From contig JAGKQI010000043.1 of assembly GCA_018806915.1 (NCBI GenBank), forward strand, positions 682,001 to 746,000: DNA of 64,000 nucleotides, in the 5' to 3' direction. The DNA comes from Phytophthora colocasiae (Eukaryota > Oomycota > Peronosporomycetes > Peronosporales > Peronosporaceae). The notes beneath the pieces were generated by a model, which was not told the DNA's origin, made no database searches, and was given only the letters and a program-made list of their open reading frames with translations. The position numbers and the translations under genes are program-made. This document shows, in pieces, positions 1 through 11,366 of this stretch; within the stretch, counting starts at the first letter, position 1; each line of letters begins with the position of its first letter.

Positions 1-273
1 TACTTTCGCCACTTGGACTCCACTCCTTGGACAAAGTACGTACCCGAGGTTTACGTCCAGATGGCAGACGAAGTGGTGGACCGACACATCTTGGCTGGTA
101 CTGAGCCTGCAGCTTGGGGAGCTCTGGACGGTCACGTTAATTATCCTGAAAGTGACCCTGTTACACGGCGCCGCGCGCCTTGGCTACTTTTTATGTGGCC
201 AACACCGACTTGGACACACGTCACATATATATGTGTGTCACATTATTCTCACACGTCACATGTAGCCATATAG
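1..273 (+). pseudogene. Array unit aORF fragment, 3' part only
   Basis: The frame is open from base 1 to a TAG at 271-273. It corresponds to the last third of the 246-codon frame of complete units, from the stretch read as YFRHL. The part after VNYPESDP is LTR-like block read in frame, not accessory-protein homology. Confidence 0.6.
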
Positions 274-529
274 GGGCAGTTGGCTAATAGCCACACATTG
301 CATATTTGATTAGGATTTAGTATGTTAGATACTAAACTCCGTTACATTTAGGATTAGGACAATAAAAGTCAATAAAAATCAGTTTGCATTTTACATAGTT
401 AGTGTTAGCCCTTTATTATTGAGACACTGACTCTGTGAGTCCCGTATTTAGTGGATTACTCCGTTCTTGTATAGAACCAAAGGCTAGTGCCTTACGAGCA
501 GGACTCTACGAGTCTATTAAACTTTCTCT

Positions 530-1270
530 GTGCGGTGCACACTTACGCAGCCCCGCTGCAAACGCACCCGTCAGGCTGCTGAGGAAGCTCTGAAGTCTCC
601 CAAAGTTCTGGCCCTGACTCGTTCTGATGTAAGGGTTTCAGACTCCAAGTCCCAGAGTCCAAGGTGTCTCGCGTACTCGTCGAAGATCCAGAGTCAGCAG
701 TCATCTCCCAAACGGCCGTTCAAGTCAAACCTCAAGAATCTGCAGCGTCGCCCCTCTGGGCACAAGCCTATCGAAGATTCTGTGCTCTCGGCGAATGCCA
801 GCACCAAGGTGGCCAAGTCTGAGGTACACAAGAGACTTCCTGGCGAAGTGGTCTGGAAAGAAGTGCGTCCTGACCTTCGCCAAGCTTTGCTTTCCGGGGT
901 CAAATACGACAAGGTCATGGAGTGGTTGGGGTCAGATAAAGAGGCTCATAATCTTTTCAGCAGTCCCGTTCTCGTCCAGATGCTGGCAAGCGTGATATAC
1001 TTTCGCCACTTGGGCTCCACTCCTTGGACAAAGTACGTACCCGAGGTTTACTTCCAGATGGCAGACGAAGTGATGGACCGACACATCTTGGCTGGTACTG
1101 AGCCTGCAGCTTGGGGAGCTCTGGACGGTCACGTTAATTATCCTGAAAGTGACCCTGTTACACGGCGCCGCGCGCCTTGGCTACTTTGTATGTGGCCAAC
1201 ACCGACTTGGACACACGTCACATATATATGTGTGTCACATTATTCTCACACGTCACATGTAGCCATATAG
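530..1270 (+). pseudogene. Array unit aORF fragment, uninterrupted 246-codon frame
   Basis: This is the undamaged version of the unit frame. It has no ATG at its 5' end; the first possible initiator is GTG, right after an in-frame stop. Residues about 13-205 match the middle of the element A antisense protein: a QAAE...KVLDLT segment, a basic Ser/Pro/Lys stretch, then a conserved block with EVRPDLRQALLSGV, MEWLGSDK and TPWTKYVPEVY. The last 35 or so residues are translated LTR-like DNA. I regard it as a captured gene fragment, not an independent gene. Translation from a spliced or read-through transcript cannot be excluded. Confidence 0.55.
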
Positions 1271-1525
1271 GGGCAGTTGGCTAATAGCCACACATTGCAT
1301 ATTTGATTAGGATTTAGTATGTTAGATACTAAATCCGTTACATTTAGGATTAGGACAATAAAAGTCAATAAAAATCAGTTTGCATTTTACATAGTTAGTG
1401 TTAGCCCTTTATTATTAGGACACTGACTCTGTGAGTCCCGTATTTAGTGGATTACTTCGTTCTTGTATAGAACCAAAGGCTAGTGCCTTGCGAGCAGGAC
1501 TCTACGAGTCTATTAAACTTTCTCT

Positions 1526-2265
1526 GTGCGGTGCACACTTACGCAGCCCCGCTGCAAACGCACCCGTCAGGCTGCTGAGGAAGCTCTGAAGTCTCCCAAA
1601 GTTCTGGACCTGACTCGTTCTGATGTAAGGGTTTCAGACTCCAAGTCCCAGAGTCCAAGGTGTCTCGCGTACTCGTCGAAGATCCAGAGTCAGCAGTCAT
1701 CTCCCAAACGGCCGTTCAAGTCAAACCTCAAGAATCTGCAGCGTCGCCCCTCTGGGCACAAGCCTATCGAAGATTCTGTGCTCTCGGCGAATGCCAGCAC
1801 CAAGGTGGCCAAGTCTGAGGTACACAAGAGACTTCCTGGCGAAGTGGTCTGAAAGAAGTGCGTCCTGACCTTCGCCAAGCTTTGCTTTCCGGGGTCAAAT
1901 ACGACAAGGTCATGGAGTGGTTGGGGTCAGATAAAGAGGCTCATAATCTTTTCAGCAGTCCCGTTCTCGTCCAGATGCTGGCAAGCGTGATATACTTTCG
2001 CCACTTGGGCTCCACTCCTTGGACAAAGTACGTACCCGAGGTTTACTTCCAGATGGCAGACGAAGTGGTGGACCGACACATCTTGGCTGGTACTGAGCCT
2101 GCAGCTTGGGGAGCTCTGGACGGTCACGTTAATTATCCTGAAAGTGACCCTGTTACACGGCGCCGCGCGCCTTGGCTACTTTTTATGTGGCCAACACCGA
2201 CTTGGACACACGTCACATATATATGTGTGTCACATTATTCTCACACGTCACATGTAGCCATATAG
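1526..2265 (+). pseudogene. Array unit aORF fragment, frameshifted
   Basis: Same frame as the intact unit at 530, but one G is missing near 1849 (GTCTGAAAG where other units have GTCTGGAAAG). This makes an immediate stop at 1850-1852. The second half is open in another frame to 2265. Confidence 0.6.
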
Positions 2266-2520
2266 GGGCAGTTGGCTAATAGCCACACATTGCATATTTG
2301 ATTAGGATTTAGTATGTTAGATACTAAATCCGTTACATTTAGGATTAGGACAATAAAAGTCAATAAAAATCAGTTTGCATTTTACATAGTTAGTGTTAGC
2401 CCTTTATTATTAGGACACTGACTCTGTGAGTCCCGTATTTAGTGGATTACTCCGTTCTTGTATAGAACCAAAGGCTAGTGCCTTGCGAGCAGGACTCTAC
2501 GAGTCTATTAAACTTTCTCT

Positions 2521-3252
2521 GTGCGGTGCACACTTACGCAGCCCCGCTGCAAACGCACCCGTCAGGCTGCTGAGGAAGCTCTGAAGTCTCCCAAATTTCT
2601 GGATCTGACTCGTTCTGATGTAAGGGTTTCAGACTCCAAGTCCCAGAGTCCAAGGTGTCTCGCGTACTCGTCGAAGATCCAGAGTCAGCAGTCATCTCCC
2701 AAACGGCCGTTCAAGTCAAACCTCAAGAATCTGCAGCGTCGCCCCTCTGGGCACAAGCCTATCGAAGATTCTGTGCTCTCGGCGAATGCCAGCACCAAGG
2801 TGGCCAAGTCTGAGGTACACAAGAGACTTCCTGGCGAAGTGGTCTGGAAAGAAGTGCGTCCTGACCTTCGCCAAGCTTTGCTTTCCGGGGTCAAATACGA
2901 CAAGGTCATGGAGTGGTTGGGGTCAGATAAAGAGGCTCATAATCTTTTCAGCAGTCCCGTTCTCGTCCAGATGCTGGCAAGCGTGATATACTATCGCCAC
3001 TTGGGCTCCACTCCTTGGACAAAGTACGTACCCAAGTTTACTTCCAGATGGCAGACGAAGTGGTGGACCGACACATCTTGGCTGGTACTGAGCCTGCAGC
3101 TTAGGGAGCTCTGGACGGTCACGTTAATTATCCTGAAAGTGACCCTGTTACACGGCGCCGCGCGCCTTGGCTACTTTGTATGTGGTCAACACCGACTTGG
3201 ACACACGTCACATATATATGTGTGTCACATTATTCTCACACGTCACATGTAG
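2521..3252 (+). pseudogene. Array unit aORF fragment, frameshift and nonsense
   Basis: A one-base loss plus substitution near 3033 (CCCAAGTTT against CCCGAGGTTT) shifts the frame after KYVP. The unit also carries the TGG-to-TAG change (near 3101) seen in three later units. Confidence 0.6.
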
Positions 3253-3515
3253 CCATATAGGGGCAGTTGGCTAATAGCCACACATTGCATATTTGATTAG
3301 GATTTAGTATGTTAGATACTAAATCCGTTACATTTAGGATTAGGACAATAAAAGTCAATAAAAATCAGTTTGCATTTTACATAGTTAGTGTTAGCCCTTT
3401 ATTATTAGGACACTGACTCTGTGAGTCCCGTATTTAGTGGATTACTCCGTTCTTGTATAGAACCAAAGGCTAGTGCCTTACGAGCAGGACTCTACGAGTC
3501 TATTAAACTTTCTCT

Positions 3516-4256
3516 GTGCGGTGCACACTTACGCAGCCCCGCTGCAAACGCACCCGTCAGGCTGCTGAGGAAGCTCTGAAGTCTCCCAAAGTTCTGGACC
3601 TGACTCGTTCTGATGTAAGGGTTTCAGACTCCAAGTCCCAGAGTCCAAGGTGTCTCGCGTACTCGTCGAAGATCCAGAGTCAGCAGTCATCTCCCAAACG
3701 GCCGTTCAAGTCAAACCTCAAGAATCTGCAGCGTCGCCCCTCTGGGCACAAGCCTATCGAAGATTCTGTGCTCTCGGCGAATGCCAGCACCAAGGTGGCC
3801 AAGTCTGAGGTACACAAGAGACTTCCTGGCGAAGTGGTCTGGAAAGAAGTGCGTCCTGACCTTCGCCAAGCTTTGCTTTCCGGGGTCAAATACGACAAGG
3901 TCATGGAGTGGTTGGGGTCAGATAAAGAGGCTCATAATCTTTTCAGCAGTCCCGTTCTCGTCCAGATGCTGGCAAGCGTGATATACTTTCGCCACTTGGA
4001 CTCCACTCCTTGGACAAAGTACGTACCCGAGGTTTACGTCCAGATGGCAGACGAAGTGGTGGACCGACACATCTTGGCTGGTACTGAGCCTGCAGCTTGG
4101 GGAGCTCTGGACGGTCACGTTAATTATCCTGAAAGTGACCCTGTTACACGGCGCCGCGCGCCTTGGCTACTTTGTATGTGGTCAACACCGACTTGGACAC
4201 ACGTCACATATATATGTGTGTCACATTATTCTCACACGTCACATGTAGCCATATAG
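3516..4256 (+). pseudogene. Array unit aORF fragment, uninterrupted 246-codon frame
   Basis: Open throughout, and nearly identical to the frame at 530, with DSTPW for GSTPW and VYVQM for VYFQM. It has no ATG start and shows the same conserved EVRPDLR/TPWTKYVPE block. It is a fragment of an accessory ORF fused to LTR-like sequence. Confidence 0.55.
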
Positions 4257-4542
4257 GGGCAGTTGGCTAATAGCCACACATTGCATATTTGATTAGGATT
4301 TAGTATGTTAGATACTAAATCCGTTACATTTAGGATTAGGACAATAAAAGTCAATAAAAATCAGTTTGCATTTTACATAGTTAGTGTTAGCCCTTTATTA
4401 TTGGGACACTGACTCTGTGAGTCCCGTATTTAGTGGATTACTCCGTTCTTGTATAGAACCAAAGGCTAGTGCCTTGCGAGCAGGACTCTACGAGTCTATT
4501 AAACTTTCTCTGTGCGGTGCACACTTACGCAGCCCCGCTGCA
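4142..4542 (+). repeat. LTR-like block inside the array unit (representative copy)
   Basis: In every unit the accessory-ORF homology is separated from the next copy by about 401 bp that starts TGTTACACGG and ends CCGCTGCA, which matches the TG...CA ends of an LTR. It contains a TATA-like palindrome CACATATATATGTG near 4205-4218 and two AATAAA-type signals around 4341-4360, in LTR-like order. I see no primer site after it, so calling it an LTR is inference. It could also be an unrelated noncoding spacer. Confidence 0.5.
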
Positions 4543-5252
4543 AACGCACCCGTCAGGCTGCTGAGGAAGCTCTGAAGTCTCCCAAAGTTCTGGACCTGAC
4601 TCGTTCTGATGTAAGGGTTTCAGACTCCAAGTCCCAGAGTCCAAGGTGTCTCGCGTACTCGTCGAAGATCCAGAGTCAGCAGTCATCTCCCAAACGGCCG
4701 TTCAAGTCAAACCTCAAGAATCTGCAGCGTCGCCCCTCTGGGCACAAGCCTATCGAAGATTCTGTGCTCTCGGCGAATGCCAGCACCAAGGTGGCCAAGT
4801 CTGAGGTACACAAGAGACTTCCTGGCGAAGTGGTCTGGAAAGAAGTGCGTCCTGACCTTCGCCAAGCTTTGCTTTCCGGGGTCAAATACGACAAGGTCAT
4901 GGAGTGGTTGGGGTCAGATAAAGAGGCTCATAATCTTTTCAGCAGTCCCGTTCTCGTCCAGATGCTGGCAAGCGTGATATACTTTCGCCACTTGGGCTCC
5001 ACTCCTTGGACAAAGTACGTACCCGAGGTTTACGTCCAGATGGCAGACGAAGTGGTGGACCGACACATCTTGGCTGGTACTGAGCCTGCAGCTTGGGGAG
5101 CTCTGGACGGTCACGTTAATTATCCTGAAAGTGACCCTGTTACACGGCGCCGCGCGCCTTGGCTACTTTGTATGTGGTCAACACCGACTTGGACACACGT
5201 CACATATATATGTGTGTCACATTATTCTCACACGTCACATGTAGCCATATAG
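4512..5252 (+). pseudogene. Array unit aORF fragment, uninterrupted 246-codon frame
   Basis: The third unit with an undamaged frame, differing from the 3516 copy by one residue (GSTPW). It has no ATG start. Its persistence is better explained by recent copying than by selection, since neighbouring units are broken. Confidence 0.55.
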
Positions 5253-5507
5253 GGGCAGTTGGCTAATAGCCACACATTGCATATTTGATTAGGATTTAGT
5301 ATGTTAGATACTAAATCCGTTACATTTAGGATTAGGACAATAAAAGTCAATAAAAATCAGTTTGCATTTTACATAGTTAGTGTTAGCCCTTTATTATTGG
5401 GACACTGACTCTGTGAGTCCCGTATTTAGTGGATTACTCCGTTCTTGTATAGAACCAAAGGCTAGTGCCTTACGAGCAGGACTCTACGAGTCTATTAAAC
5501 TTTCTCT

Positions 5508-6249
5508 GTGCGGTGCACACTTACGCAGCCCCGCTGCAAACGCACCCGTCAGGCTGCTGAGGAAGCTCTGAAGTCTCCCAAAGTTCTGGACCTGACTCGT
5601 TCTGATGTAAGGGTTTCAGACTCCAAGTCCCAGAGTCCAAGGTGTCTCGCGTACTCGTCGAAGATCCAGAGTCAGCAGTCATCTCCCAAACGGCCGTTCA
5701 AGTCAAACCTCAAGAATCTGCAGCGTCGCCCCTCTGGGCACAAGCCTATCGAAGATTCTGTGCTCTCGGCGAATGCCAGCACCAAGGTGGCCAAGTCTGA
5801 GGTACACAAGAGACTTCCTGGCGAAGTGGTCTGGAAAGAAGTGCGTCCTGACCTTCGCCAAGCTTTGCTTTCCGGGGTCAAATACGACAAGGTCATGGAG
5901 TGGTTGGGGTCAGATAAAGAGGCTCATAATCTTTTCCAGCAGTCCCGTTCTCGTCCAGATGCTGGCAAGCGTGATATACTTTCGCCACTTGGACTCCACT
6001 CCTTGGACAAAGTACGTACCCGAGGTTTACTTCCAGATGGCAGACGAAGTGGTGGACCGACACATCTTGGCTGGTACTGAGCCTGCAGCTTGGGGAGCTC
6101 TGGACGGTCACGTTAATTATCCTGAAAGTGACCCTGTTACACGGCGCCGCGCGCCTTGGCTACTTTGTATGTGGTCAACACCGACTTGGACACACGTCAC
6201 ATATATATGTGTGTCACATTATTCTCACACGTCACATGTAGCCATATAG
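5508..6249 (+). pseudogene. Array unit aORF fragment, frameshifted
   Basis: An extra C near 5937 (TTTTCCAGCAG against TTTTCAGCAG) shifts the frame after EAHNLF. The remainder is readable in another frame to 6249. Confidence 0.6.
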
Positions 6250-6502
6250 GGGCAGTTGGCTAATAGCCACACATTGCATATTTGATTAGGATTTAGTATG
6301 TTAGATACTAAATCCGTTACATTTGGATTAGGACAATAAAAGTCAATAAAAATCAGTTTGCATTTTACATAGTTAGTGTTAGCCCTTTATTATTGGGACA
6401 CTGACTCTGTGAGTCCCGTATTTAGTGGATTACTTCGTTCTTGTATAGAACCAAGGCTAGTGCCTTGCAGGCAGGACTCTACGAGTCTATTAAACTTTCT
6501 CT

Positions 6503-7087
6503 GTGCGGTGCACACTTACGCAGCCCCGCTGCAAACGCACCCGTCAGGCTGCTGAGGAAGCTCTGAAGTCTCCCAAAGTTCTGGACCTGACTCGTTCTGA
6601 TGTAAGGATTTCAGACTCCAAGTCCCAGAGTACAAGGTATCTCGCGTACTCGTCGAAGATCCAGAGTCAGCAGTCATCTCCCAAACGGCCGTTCAAGTCA
6701 AACCTCAAGAATCTGCAGCGTCGCCCCTCTGGGCACAAGCCTATCGAAGATTCTGTGCTCTCGGCGAATGCCAGCACCAAGGTGGCCAAGTCTGAGGTAC
6801 ACAAGAGACTTCCTGGCGAAGTGGTCTGGAAAGAAGTGCGTCCTGACCTTCGCCAAGCTTTGCTTTCCGGGGTCAAATACGACAAGGTCATGGAGTGGTT
6901 GGGGTCAGATAAAGAGGCTCATAATCTTTTCAGCAGTCCCGTTCTCGTCCAGATGCTGGCAAGCGTGATATACTTTCGCCACTTGGGCTCCACTCCTTGG
7001 ACAAAGTACGTACCCGAGGTTTACTTCCAGATGGCAGACGAAGTGGTGGACCGACACATCTTGGCTGGTACTGAGCCTGCAGCTTAG
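6503..7087 (+). pseudogene. Array unit aORF fragment, nonsense-truncated
   Basis: The frame ends at a TAG at 7085-7087, where intact units have TGG (the Trp in EPAAWGAL). This unit also has the variants VRISD and STRYL shared with the unit at 8491. Confidence 0.6.
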
Positions 7088-7494
7088 GGAGCTCTGGACG
7101 GTCACGTTAATTATCCTGAAAGTGACCCTGTTACACGGCGCCGCGCGCCTTGGCTACTTATGTGGTCAACACCGACTTGGACACACGTCACATATATATG
7201 TGTGTCACATTATTCTCACACGTCACATGTAGCCATATAGGGGCAGTTGGCTAATAGCCACACATTGCATATTTGATTAGGATTTAGTATGTTAGATACT
7301 AAATCCGTTACATTAGGATTAGGACAATAAAAGTCAATAAAAATCAGTTTGCATTTTACATAGTTAGTGTTAGCCCTTTATTATTGGGACACTGACTCTG
7401 TGAGTCCCGTATTTAGTGGATTACTCCGTTCTTGTATAGAACCAAAGGCTAGTGCCTTACGAGCAGGACTCTACGAGTCTATTAAACTTTCTCT

Positions 7495-8079
7495 GTGCGG
7501 TGCACACTTACGCAGCCCCGCTGCAAACGCACCCGTCAGGCTGCTGAGGAAGCTCTGAAGTCTCCCAAAGTTCTGGACCTGACTCGTTCTGATGTAAGGG
7601 TTTCAGACTCCAAGTCCCAGAGTCCAAGGTGTCTCGCGTACTCGTCGAAGATCCAGAGTCAGCAGTCATCTCCCAAACGGCCGTTCAAGTCAAACCTCAA
7701 GAATCTGCAGCGTCGCCCCTCTGGGCACAAGCCTATCGAAGATTCTGTGCTCTCGGCGAATGCCAGCACCAAGGTGGCCAAGTCTGAGGTACACAAGAGA
7801 CTTCCTGGCGAAGTGGTCTGGAAAGAAGTGCGTCCTGACCTTCGCCAAGCTTTGCTTTCCGGGGTCAAATACGACAAGGTCATGGAGTGGTTGGGGTCAG
7901 ATAAAGAGGCTCATAATCTTTTCAGCAGTCCCGTTCTCGTCCAGATGCTGGCAAGCGTGATATACTTTCGCCACTTGGGCTCCACTCCTTGGACAAAGTA
8001 CGTACCCGAGGTTTACTTCCAGATGGCAGACGAAGTGGTGGACCGACACATCTTGGCTGGTACTGAGCCTGCAGCTTAG
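7495..8079 (+). pseudogene. Array unit aORF fragment, nonsense-truncated
   Basis: Same Trp-to-stop change as the units at 6503 and 8491, here at 8077-8079. Otherwise it matches the consensus frame. Confidence 0.6.
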
Positions 8080-8490
8080 GGAGCTCTGGACGGTCACGTT
8101 AATTATCCTGAAAGTGACCCTGTTACACGGCGCCGCGCGCCTTGGCTACTTTGTATGTGGTCAACACCGACTTGGACACACGTCACATATATATGTGTGT
8201 CACATTATTCTCACACGTCACATGTAGCCATATAGGGGCAGTTGGCTAATAGCCACACATTGCATATTTGATTAGGATTTAGTATGTTAGATACTAAATC
8301 CGTTACATTTAGGATTAGGACAATAAAAGTCAATAAAAATCAGTTTGCATTTTACATAGTTAGTGTTAGCCCTTTATTATTGGGACACTGACTCTGTGAG
8401 TCCCGTATTTAGTGGATTACTCCGTTCTTGTATAGAACCAAAGGCTAGTGCCTTACGAGCAGGACTCTACGAGTCTATTAAACTTTCTCT

Positions 8491-9075
8491 GTGCGGTGCA
8501 CACTTACGCAGCCCCGCTGCAAACGCACCCGTCAGGCTGCTGAGGAAGCTCTGAAGTCTCCCAAAGTTCTGGACCTGACTCGTTCTGATGTAAGGATTTC
8601 AGACTCCAAGTCCCAGAGTACAAGGTATCTCGCGTACTCGTCGAAGATCCAGAGTCAGCAGTCATCTCCCAAACGGCCGTTCAAGTCAAACCTCAAGAAT
8701 CTGCAGCGTCGCCCCTCTGGGCACAAGCCTATCGAAGATTCTGTGCTCTCGGCGAATGCCAGCACCAAGGTGGCCAAGTCTGAGGTACACAAGAGACTTC
8801 CTGGCGAAGTGGTCTGGAAAGAAGTGCGTCCTGACCTTCGCCAAGCTTTGCTTTCCGGGGTCAAATACGACAAGGTCATGGAGTGGTTGGGGTCAGATAA
8901 AGAGGCTCATAATCTTTTCAGCAGTCCCGTTCTCGTCCAGATGCTGGCAAGCGTGATATACTTTCGCCACTTGGGCTCCACTCCTTGGACAAAGTACGTA
9001 CCCGAGGTTTACGTCCAGATGGCAGACGAAGTGGTGGACCGACACATCTTGGCTGGTACTGAGCCTGCAGCTTAG
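8491..9075 (+). pseudogene. Array unit aORF fragment, nonsense-truncated
   Basis: Same Trp-to-stop change at 9073-9075. It shares the VRISD and STRYL variants with the unit at 6503, so the two are copies separated by one different unit. Confidence 0.6.
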
Positions 9076-9588
9076 GGAGCTCTGGACGGTCACGTTAATT
9101 ATCCTGAAAGTGACCCTGTTACACGGCGCCGCGCGCCTTGGCTACTTTGTATGTGGTCAACACCGACTTGGACACACGTCACATATATATGTGTGTCACA
9201 TTATTCTCACACGTCACATGTAGCCATATAGGGGCAGTTGGCTAATAGCCACACATTGCATATTTGATTAGGATTTAGTATGTTAGATACTAAATCCGTT
9301 ACATTTAGGATTAGGACAATAAAAGTCAATAAAAATCAGTTTGCATTTTACATAGTTAGTGTTAGCCCTTTATTATTGAGACACTGACTCTGTGAGTCCC
9401 ATATTTAGTGGATTACTCCGTTCTTGTATAGAACCAAAGGCTAGTGCCTTACGAGCAGGACTCTACGAGTCTAGTAAACTTTCTCTGTGCGGTGCACACT
9501 TACGCAGCCCCGCTGCAAACGCACCCGTCAGGCTGCTGAGGAAGCTCTGAAGTCTCCCAAAGTTCTGGACCTGACTCGTTCTGATGTA

Positions 9589-9592
9589 AGGG
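9589..9592. other. Target-site duplication of element B, left copy (AGGG)
   Basis: AGGG immediately precedes the TG end of the element B LTR here and recurs at 37890-37893 just after its other end. The uninterrupted array units read GATGTAAGGGTTTCAG, with a single copy. Confidence 0.9.
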
Positions 9593-10694
9593 TGTCGCGA
9601 AGTCGGTGAAACTTTGGTCGCGGAGCAGGGGGCGTATAGTGAACCCTAGTTATACGACTACTGAAAAGGGTTTTTCAGATCCGTACAACGGTAGGTTGGC
9701 GTGTGGTACCTTGCGGTATCCTCGTGGGTTCGTTGTCTTCGGAAATATGACCCTCGCCGGAGTCTGAGAATGTGTTGTGAAGAGAAGTTGGGGTTCTCTT
9801 GGAGTCTGGTGTCGGTATTCAAGAAATCCTTCCAGGAGCGTTCGGGAGTCGGAATCTCTGGGAACCAAGGTGGTTTCCAGGAAGTCGGCGGTCGAAAAGG
9901 GGTTAATGTACCAGAGAAAGTCTGAAATCGGTGTCTGAATATCACAGATCCAGAACCGAGATACCTGACTTTCAGAGATAAACAACCAATATACAGAGTT
10001 CGAAAATATACAAATATATACAGCCGTTCTTATTCTTTCTAGGCCCTTGAACGGTGGGCTAACACTCCAGGTCAACTAGGGACTCGTTACCAGACACCTG
10101 GTCTGTCTGGTATCCCTTTACGTTCGCACACCACCCTCTAGTATAGAGGGAAAATATAAGCCAATACAATCGGTTATATATAACAGTCTACCTTGCACTC
10201 TGAAAACGACTGTCTAGTTTCCAGAGCCTGTCCAAACGAGTAATATGAAATGGGCTACCGCTAGAGACAAAACAAACGACCCAACTAGGATATGGAATAG
10301 GCGGGTCCTTTCAGGTCTCTACGTTACCTGATCTCCACTTAAGGGGATTGAATTTGGTGGAGATCACACGACGTACGTGATGACGCAGTGGCTTGAATAC
10401 CTCTCAAGCGGACTTGTGCAGTAGCAAGCAAATTGAACTCTGTTTATCGTTTATCTTCCTCATAACTATCATATATCTCTGGTAACTCTCTCCTTCTTGT
10501 CGTCTTTTGCGTCCTTTATGCAGTCAGTCTTCATATCTCAGGTACTCTTGGTCTTTGTATACATCTGGTACTTTGACTTGGTCTCAGTATGCAGTCTGTG
10601 CAGCCGATCTCGATGGGTTGACAGGTAGAGACGTCATTACGGGGGATGTGCAGGTCAGTAATCACTTGAATGCGTGACTTGAACTTGGGTTCAC
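9593..10694 (-). repeat. Element B 3' LTR, left (3'-terminal) portion
   Basis: Matches 36213-37314 with 4 substitutions. It begins TGTCGCGAAG, the inverted end of the LTR. It is interrupted at 10694, after GGGTTCAC, by element A; the rest of the LTR is at 28377-28966. Confidence 0.95.
10691..10694. other. Target-site duplication of element A, left copy (TCAC)
   Basis: TCAC precedes the TGACACG start of the A LTR and recurs at 28377-28380. The empty site is present in the other B LTR, near 37311, as GGGTTCACTTGG. Confidence 0.9.
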
Positions 10695-11220
10695 TGACAC
10701 GTTGCTAATTACGATTTTTTGAGTGGATATGGACGTTTCGCTGTGATGTGATTGGACATATAATGGATTGTGGGAGAAAGGGAAATGTGGGACGAGGTTA
10801 TGTCCCGTGCGACAATAATGGATCTGTGGAAGAAAACCGCTATATATATTAACCTTCACCTGTACTGCAAAGGGGCCCAAGAGATCAGAAGTGTTCCTCG
10901 GAAAAGTGCACAAACTCCGAGAGACAATAACACTCAGTCTGATCACCGGACTTTCCCCGACGATGAGTGCCTAAAGGTTGGCAGAAAGTCTCTCAGAAGA
11001 ATGTATCTCTGAGAGACCTCATCCCGTTGCCGTCCTGTGTGACGATGATGGTTCAAGGAATACAGTTATACCCACAAGATACCAAGTATCGCGCACCGGA
11101 CGTAGCGCACCCCGCGCATATCCCGATTGGACTTCGTGCGTTGTAGCATACGTGCTCCGCACCCTAAAAACATTCATGGATTTCTGGTATCACGCATGGA
11201 AACTCTGATATCACACCATG

Positions 11221-11342
11221 AAGTCTGACGTACAGAAGTCTGACGTACAGAAGTCTGACGTACATGAGTCCGACGTACATGAAGTCCGACGTACATGAAG
11301 TCCGACGTACATGAGTCTGACGTACATGATTCTGGTGAACAA
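11221..11342 (+). repeat. Short tandem motif array in the A 5' LTR (AAGTCTGACGTACATG-like)
   Basis: Eight degenerate units of 15-16 bp. Seven are variants of AAGTC(T/C)GACGTACA(T)G, and the last is TCTGGTGAACA. The same two words recur singly through gag, pol and the antisense ORF of element A. The array is repeated in the 3' LTR at 26945-27066. Confidence 0.9.
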
Positions 11343-11359
11343 GTCTGATGTGTCCGGCT

Positions 11360-11366
11360 TATATAA
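11360..11366 (+). promoter_or_regulatory. TATATAA box in the A 5' LTR
   Basis: TATATAA lies about 18 bp after the short-motif array, the order expected of upstream elements followed by a core promoter. It is inferred to be the LTR promoter; no transcript start is visible from sequence. Confidence 0.45.

Larger units (their letters stand above)
1..9592 (+). repeat. Tandem satellite-like array, about 995-bp period, left block
   Basis: A head-to-tail array of near-identical units. Using the GTGCGGTGCAC landmark, units begin at 530, 1526, 2521, 3516, 4512, 5508, 6503, 7495, 8491 and 9487, so the period is 992-996 bp. The first 529 bases are the end of an earlier unit, so the array continues left of the window. 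Each unit has about 595 bp of protein-like sequence related to the accessory ORF of element A (shared stretches such as EVRPDLR and TPWT-YVPE), and about 400 bp of AT-richer noncoding sequence. Units differ by a few substitutions and indels, so amplification or homogenisation is recent. The array is interrupted at 9592 by element B and resumes at 37890. Confidence 0.97.

Noticed and set aside
9580..9592. CTGATG word in each array unit as part of a hammerhead ribozyme core
   Set aside because: The conserved CTGATGA core is not complete and no matching GAAA and cleavage-site arrangement is visible nearby.
1..9592. Array as tandem functional genes
   Set aside because: The frame has no ATG, half of the units carry a frameshift or stop, and the frame continues into LTR-like noncoding DNA.
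11221..11342. Short repeats in the LTR, and those at 39791-39895 and 43430-43660, as a CRISPR array
   Set aside because: Repeats are degenerate and contiguous, with no constant repeat plus unique spacer pattern, and the context is a eukaryotic retrotransposon.
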